From positions 1 through 17,426 of the forward strand of contig JAADCY010000229.1 in NCBI GenBank assembly GCA_013154205.1: a stretch of 17,426 nucleotides of DNA, written 5' to 3'. The notes beneath the pieces are model-generated. The model did not search any database and was not told where the DNA came from. It was given only the letters and a program-made list of their open reading frames with translations. Source of the DNA: Thermoproteota archaeon (GTDB lineage: Archaea > Thermoproteota > Thermoprotei_A > Sulfolobales > Desulfurococcaceae). This document shows positions 15,052-17,426 of this stretch, piece after piece; positions within the stretch are counted from its first letter, which is position 1; each line of letters starts with the position of its first letter. The position numbers were made by a program, and so were the translations under genes.

Positions 15052-16143
15052 ATGACGCTATATGTAAAGAAAAAGTTCATACCAATACTCTTTCTACTCA
15101 TCATAGCGTCTATTTACCCATTAGCTATAAATAGTATTTCTACACCAGTCAATGCCTCATCTAATCCGCTGGGATGGTTTAACCTCACAGTAATTGTTAA
15201 TGGTTCAATAACTAATCTAGGAGATAAACCACTACCGATAAACCAGACAGACCTTCTCATCTTTGATTATCCGATAAACATGTCTACTCAGAAGGTCACT
15301 GGTGTTGAAGCATTCGTCAATGGCTCAAGGTATCCCTATAAGATTGAGGGGCCATGGTATAATCCTAGCCTAGTTATTGAGGCGCCAAAGATCGAGAATG
15401 CCAGCCTAATGCCCGGCCAGACTGTGTCAAGCATGGTAATATACAATGTGTCGGTCAATGTAGGGGAACGCTTACTTGAAGCGGTTAATATAAAGCCTGA
15501 GCTAGCTGGAGAATGGAGCGAAATACCCGAGAAAATAAAGAATAACTATACAGGCGTGACTCCTCTATGGAATTACTCAAACCCCCTGATCAATCTCTAC
15601 ATTACGTATATTCGTTCGCTCGAGCACTCTAAGACCCCTCTAGGCGCTATAGAAGAGATACTTAATTGGTTCGACAAGAACGTCAAGTATAAGACCCGAA
15701 TACCCGCCAGGCAGCCCTGGGAAACACTCATGTACATGCAGGGTGACTGCGACGACCAGTCTAATCTATTGATAACAGTACTGCGTGGTCTCGGGATCCC
15801 AGCATATCTGGAGATAGGGCTAGTCTATATTTCTGGCCTTAATATCACGAGCACTGCAGCCAATGGCCTACTCATATATAGGTTCGTAAATGGTGGTTCT
15901 CATGCATGGACATCGGCCTATGTGCCGCCATGGGGCTGGATAAGAATTGATCTTACTGCTAGCCTCGGTATAGGATTAAATCATATAAAGGGAGCAGCAT
16001 ACTATATCTATCCAACCATCGTAATATCGAGAATATATGGGCAAAACTACGCGGCAGGAACAGCCAAGTTTACCGTAGAGCTCGTATCAAGAAGAATTGA
16101 GTACCGTGTAACGATAGAATTAATCCCTCAGCAGAAACCATAG
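15052..16143 (+). CDS. Secreted transglutaminase-fold protein
   Basis: The protein has 363 residues. A signal peptide or anchor (about 8-27, FIPILFLLIIASIYPLAI) precedes a region with many N-x-S/T sites (about 28-190), indicating an outside, glycosylated protein. A transglutaminase/protease-like core follows: AIEEILNWFDKNVKYK (199-214), the nucleophile C233 in QGDCDDQSNLL, the general base H284 in GSHAWTS and D300 in WIRIDLT. All three catalytic residues are present. The core may act on peptide bonds or isopeptide bonds of surface proteins. No second TM helix is seen near the C-terminus. ATG 15052 is fixed by the adjacent glycerate-kinase stop at 15048 and by GGAG upstream. Confidence 0.88.
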   Translation: MTLYVKKKFIPILFLLIIASIYPLAINSISTPVNASSNPLGWFNLTVIVNGSITNLGDKPLPINQTDLLIFDYPINMSTQKVTGVEAFVNGSRYPYKIEGPWYNPSLVIEAPKIENASLMPGQTVSSMVIYNVSVNVGERLLEAVNIKPELAGEWSEIPEKIKNNYTGVTPLWNYSNPLINLYITYIRSLEHSKTPLGAIEEILNWFDKNVKYKTRIPARQPWETLMYMQGDCDDQSNLLITVLRGLGIPAYLEIGLVYISGLNITSTAANGLLIYRFVNGGSHAWTSAYVPPWGWIRIDLTASLGIGLNHIKGAAYYIYPTIVISRIYGQNYAAGTAKFTVELVSRRIEYRVTIELIPQQKP

Positions 16144-16149
16144 TTCAAT

Positions 16150-16226
16150 ATAGGAGCCGGATGACCGAAGACTCCAATACCGAGACTCACGTCTATGAAG
16201 ACACTCCACCCCTCGGGACGGCTCGA
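16150..16226. ncRNA. Foldable intergenic stretch between convergent genes
   Basis: This gap between convergent genes holds nested complementary arms: GAGCCG (16154-16159) pairs with CGGCTC (16219-16224), CCGAG (16180-16184) with CTCGG (16212-16216), and GTCT with AGAC around ATGA (16191-16202). This pairing could form a long hairpin with internal loops on either strand, a shape compatible with a small RNA or a bidirectional terminator. I see no C/D boxes and no ACA in the right place, so a guide-RNA class is not supported. Confidence 0.3.
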
Positions 16227-16237
16227 TCATCGATAGT

Positions 16238-16561
16238 TTAGTACTTTGGAGGCTCATAGCGTTTAGCGAGATCCTTATAGTTATCGGTTATCATCGATAT
16301 GATCTCGTTCCTATGAACTCGGGTCAAATGCAGGTAGAACCCCCTCCGCGTGAAGGGTCCTTTACCGCAGAGCTTACACCTTATAAGACCTTTATGTATC
16401 ACCACAATATCAGATGCGACAATATTAACAACTTTCCTCATAATAGGGTATCTAGAAGACCCCGTAATCCTATGGAGATCTATATCATCCACAGGCAGGC
16501 CGGAAGCCTTTCTCGCAACATACTCCACCAACCTATTAGCTATTGCCTCTACGCTCACCAC
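16238..16561 (-). CDS. Small C2H2 zinc-finger protein
   Basis: The protein has 107 residues. The second half has one classical zinc finger: C62-x2-C65 and H78-x4-H83 with 12 residues between (CKLCGKGPFTRRGFYLHLTRVH, in part). The first 55 residues are helical with a winged-helix-like rhythm (ANRLVEYVARKASG, DIDLHRITGSSRYPIMRKVVNIVASDIVVI), so a DNA-binding role is plausible. The start is GTG 16561, with GGTG eight bases upstream; a second GTG at 16558 follows at once. A TATA-like run (16571-16582) is close to the start, suggesting little or no leader. It is divergent from the 218-residue gene at 16708 and convergent with the transglutaminase gene. The true target is not known. Confidence 0.82.
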   Translation of the reverse strand: MVSVEAIANRLVEYVARKASGLPVDDIDLHRITGSSRYPIMRKVVNIVASDIVVIHKGLIRCKLCGKGPFTRRGFYLHLTRVHRNEIISMITDNYKDLAKRYEPPKY

Positions 16562-16570
16562 TCCGGCACC

Positions 16571-16582
16571 TTATAATATAAT
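16571..16582 (-). promoter_or_regulatory. TATA element for the zinc-finger gene
   Basis: ATTATATTATAA on the minus strand. It lies about 10-20 bases before GTG 16561, so transcription would begin at or near the start codon pair 16561/16558. Confidence 0.4.
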
Positions 16583-16707
16583 CGCCTCTAAACATATCGT
16601 ATACAAATTAGATTTAAGATATATGGCTCTTACAATAATTATGTAGTGGGTTAAACAGTCTAATAGATCATTTTACGCTACAGTTAGAAGTTAGAGGCCT
16701 GATTATT

Positions 16708-17364
16708 GTGAAACATAAGATTAGAGAACAATTTATAGAAGACCTGGTTTCATCAGCTAAGAGAGTGATTAAGGGGTGTATAGAGGGGGAGTTTAAATGC
16801 ATTGATCCCCCGATAACTATCACTCGCCTCCTTGAGGAAATGAATCTAGGGGAATATAGGCTCAGAAGATTCTGGGCTGATGCACAGAGACTGGCTGGTA
16901 CTTCTGTAAAGCTCTATAGCAGAATAGGCTCAGAGTTCATGATATCGATCGAGATCCGTCAGGGCTCGGTCTACTTTAATGAAGAATACGGAATACCCGT
17001 TGATTTCATTGATTGTAAAATGCATCCTGAATCATGCATTGTGATCCCACGTACTTACTCCATGTACGTGTATTTGGATGGAAATATCGAGAACACCAAG
17101 TACCATATAAACGTGATAAGGCTTCTTGTCTTGCTTGAGAGAAGCATACCTGGCGCATCCTTTAGGATCCTTGATGCTGTCCTGAAACTCGCTAAGAATG
17201 ATAAGACAGGGTATTTCGAACTAATAGAAGTGTTACTGACTATATTCAAGAATATCAGTGTGTTGAAATACATACTCCCATTCCTGCCAATGAATATGAA
17301 AGATATACTTAACATGTCACCTGTCTTGAGGATTCTGAACACTTTATTTAAGGCTAATAAATAG
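16708..17364 (+). CDS. Unknown protein, 218 residues
   Basis: I recognise no family. The N-terminal part is helical and basic (MKHKIREQFIEDLVSSAKRVIKG), followed by a Cys-containing acidic stretch (GCIEGEFKCIDPP). Four cysteines (about 24, 31, 103, 109) are spaced without a zinc motif. The middle (about 70-140) looks beta-rich (KLYSRIGSEFMISIEIRQGS; IVIPRTYSMYVYLDG), and the last 80 residues are hydrophobic helices (INVIRLLVLLERSI; FELIEVLLTIFKNISVLKYILPFLP), possibly membrane-associated. GTG 16708 has AGAGG about ten bases upstream. It is divergent from the zinc-finger gene across 146 bases. Confidence 0.7.
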   Translation: MKHKIREQFIEDLVSSAKRVIKGCIEGEFKCIDPPITITRLLEEMNLGEYRLRRFWADAQRLAGTSVKLYSRIGSEFMISIEIRQGSVYFNEEYGIPVDFIDCKMHPESCIVIPRTYSMYVYLDGNIENTKYHINVIRLLVLLERSIPGASFRILDAVLKLAKNDKTGYFELIEVLLTIFKNISVLKYILPFLPMNMKDILNMSPVLRILNTLFKANK

Positions 17365-17370
17365 TTCACA

Positions 17371-17378
17371 TTATATGA
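17371..17378 (+). promoter_or_regulatory. TATA box near the right edge
   Basis: TTATATGA, 27 bases before ATG 17402, is the spacing of a leaderless archaeal promoter. Confidence 0.35.
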
Positions 17379-17401
17379 TACAATTCAATATACATATTTC
17401 A

Positions 17402-17426
17402 ATGAGTACCCTTCTTCACCAATCTA
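17402..17426 (+). CDS. Possible gene start cut by the right edge
   Basis: ATG 17402 opens a frame MSTLLHQS that runs off the window. It is supported only by the TATA box at 17371-17378 at leaderless spacing. Eight codons are too few to name a product, and a minus-strand gene ending here is also possible. Confidence 0.25.

Noticed and set aside
16562..16707. Further small RNA or gene in the gap between the zinc-finger and 218-residue genes
   Set aside because: The gap is A/T-rich promoter-like sequence with no boxes, stable hairpin or open frame with a ribosome site.
17365..17426. C-terminal end of a minus-strand gene at the right edge
   Set aside because: Two minus frames are closed within a few codons and the third encodes eight residues only; the evidence is no stronger than for the plus-strand start.

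Overview
The window looks like chromosomal DNA of a hyperthermophilic crenarchaeon, most likely of the Desulfurococcales. The reasons are: a crenarchaeal-type single-stranded DNA-binding protein with one OB fold and a short basic tail (Thermoproteales generally lack this protein), archaeal TATA boxes about 25-35 bases before many starts, a GGTG Shine-Dalgarno variant before several genes, frequent GTG and TTG starts, and A/G-rich codon use. The genus cannot be fixed from the sequence alone. Coding density is high, and no gap longer than 300 bases lacks a gene.

Layout, left to right. (1) Positions 1-853: the 5' end of an unidentified minus-strand gene at the edge, then a minus-strand winged-helix-like protein. 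(2) 953-2967: an ABC exporter of the NatA/NatB (ABC-2) type, ATPase then permease, divergent from the previous gene. (3) 2978-3034: a likely C/D box guide RNA, followed by an orphan maltokinase-like gene (3145-4563). (4) 4680-6006: a secreted, C-terminally anchored protein paired with a membrane-bound winged-helix regulator. (5) 6120-9269: a DHH/DHHA1 phosphoesterase, a COG2426-type membrane protein, an unknown helical protein and a four-TM membrane protein. (6) 9223-11702, minus strand: a MoxR AAA+ ATPase followed by a VWA protein, whose 3' end overlaps the four-TM gene tail to tail. (7) 11755-11836: a GC-rich structured intergenic stretch, then a small minus-strand protein and, divergently, a GIY-YIG/DUF123 nuclease-like gene. 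(8) 12783-13581: SSB tightly coupled to a PqqD-like protein, ended by a T6 tract. (9) 13720-16143: class II glycerate 2-kinase and a secreted transglutaminase-fold protein, three bases apart. (10) 16150-16226: a foldable stretch between convergent genes, then a small C2H2 zinc-finger protein (minus), an unknown 218-residue protein (plus) and possibly the first codons of another gene at the right edge.

The clearest functional units are the ABC exporter, the MoxR-VWA chaperone-like pair, the SSB-PqqD pair, and the anchored-protein/membrane-regulator pair. Glycerate 2-kinase fits the branched Entner-Doudoroff or glycerate metabolism of Crenarchaea. I see no insertion sequence, CRISPR array, tRNA, rRNA or prophage. 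The most novel material is in the candidate non-coding RNAs and in the SSB-PqqD and secreted-protein/membrane-regulator pairs.
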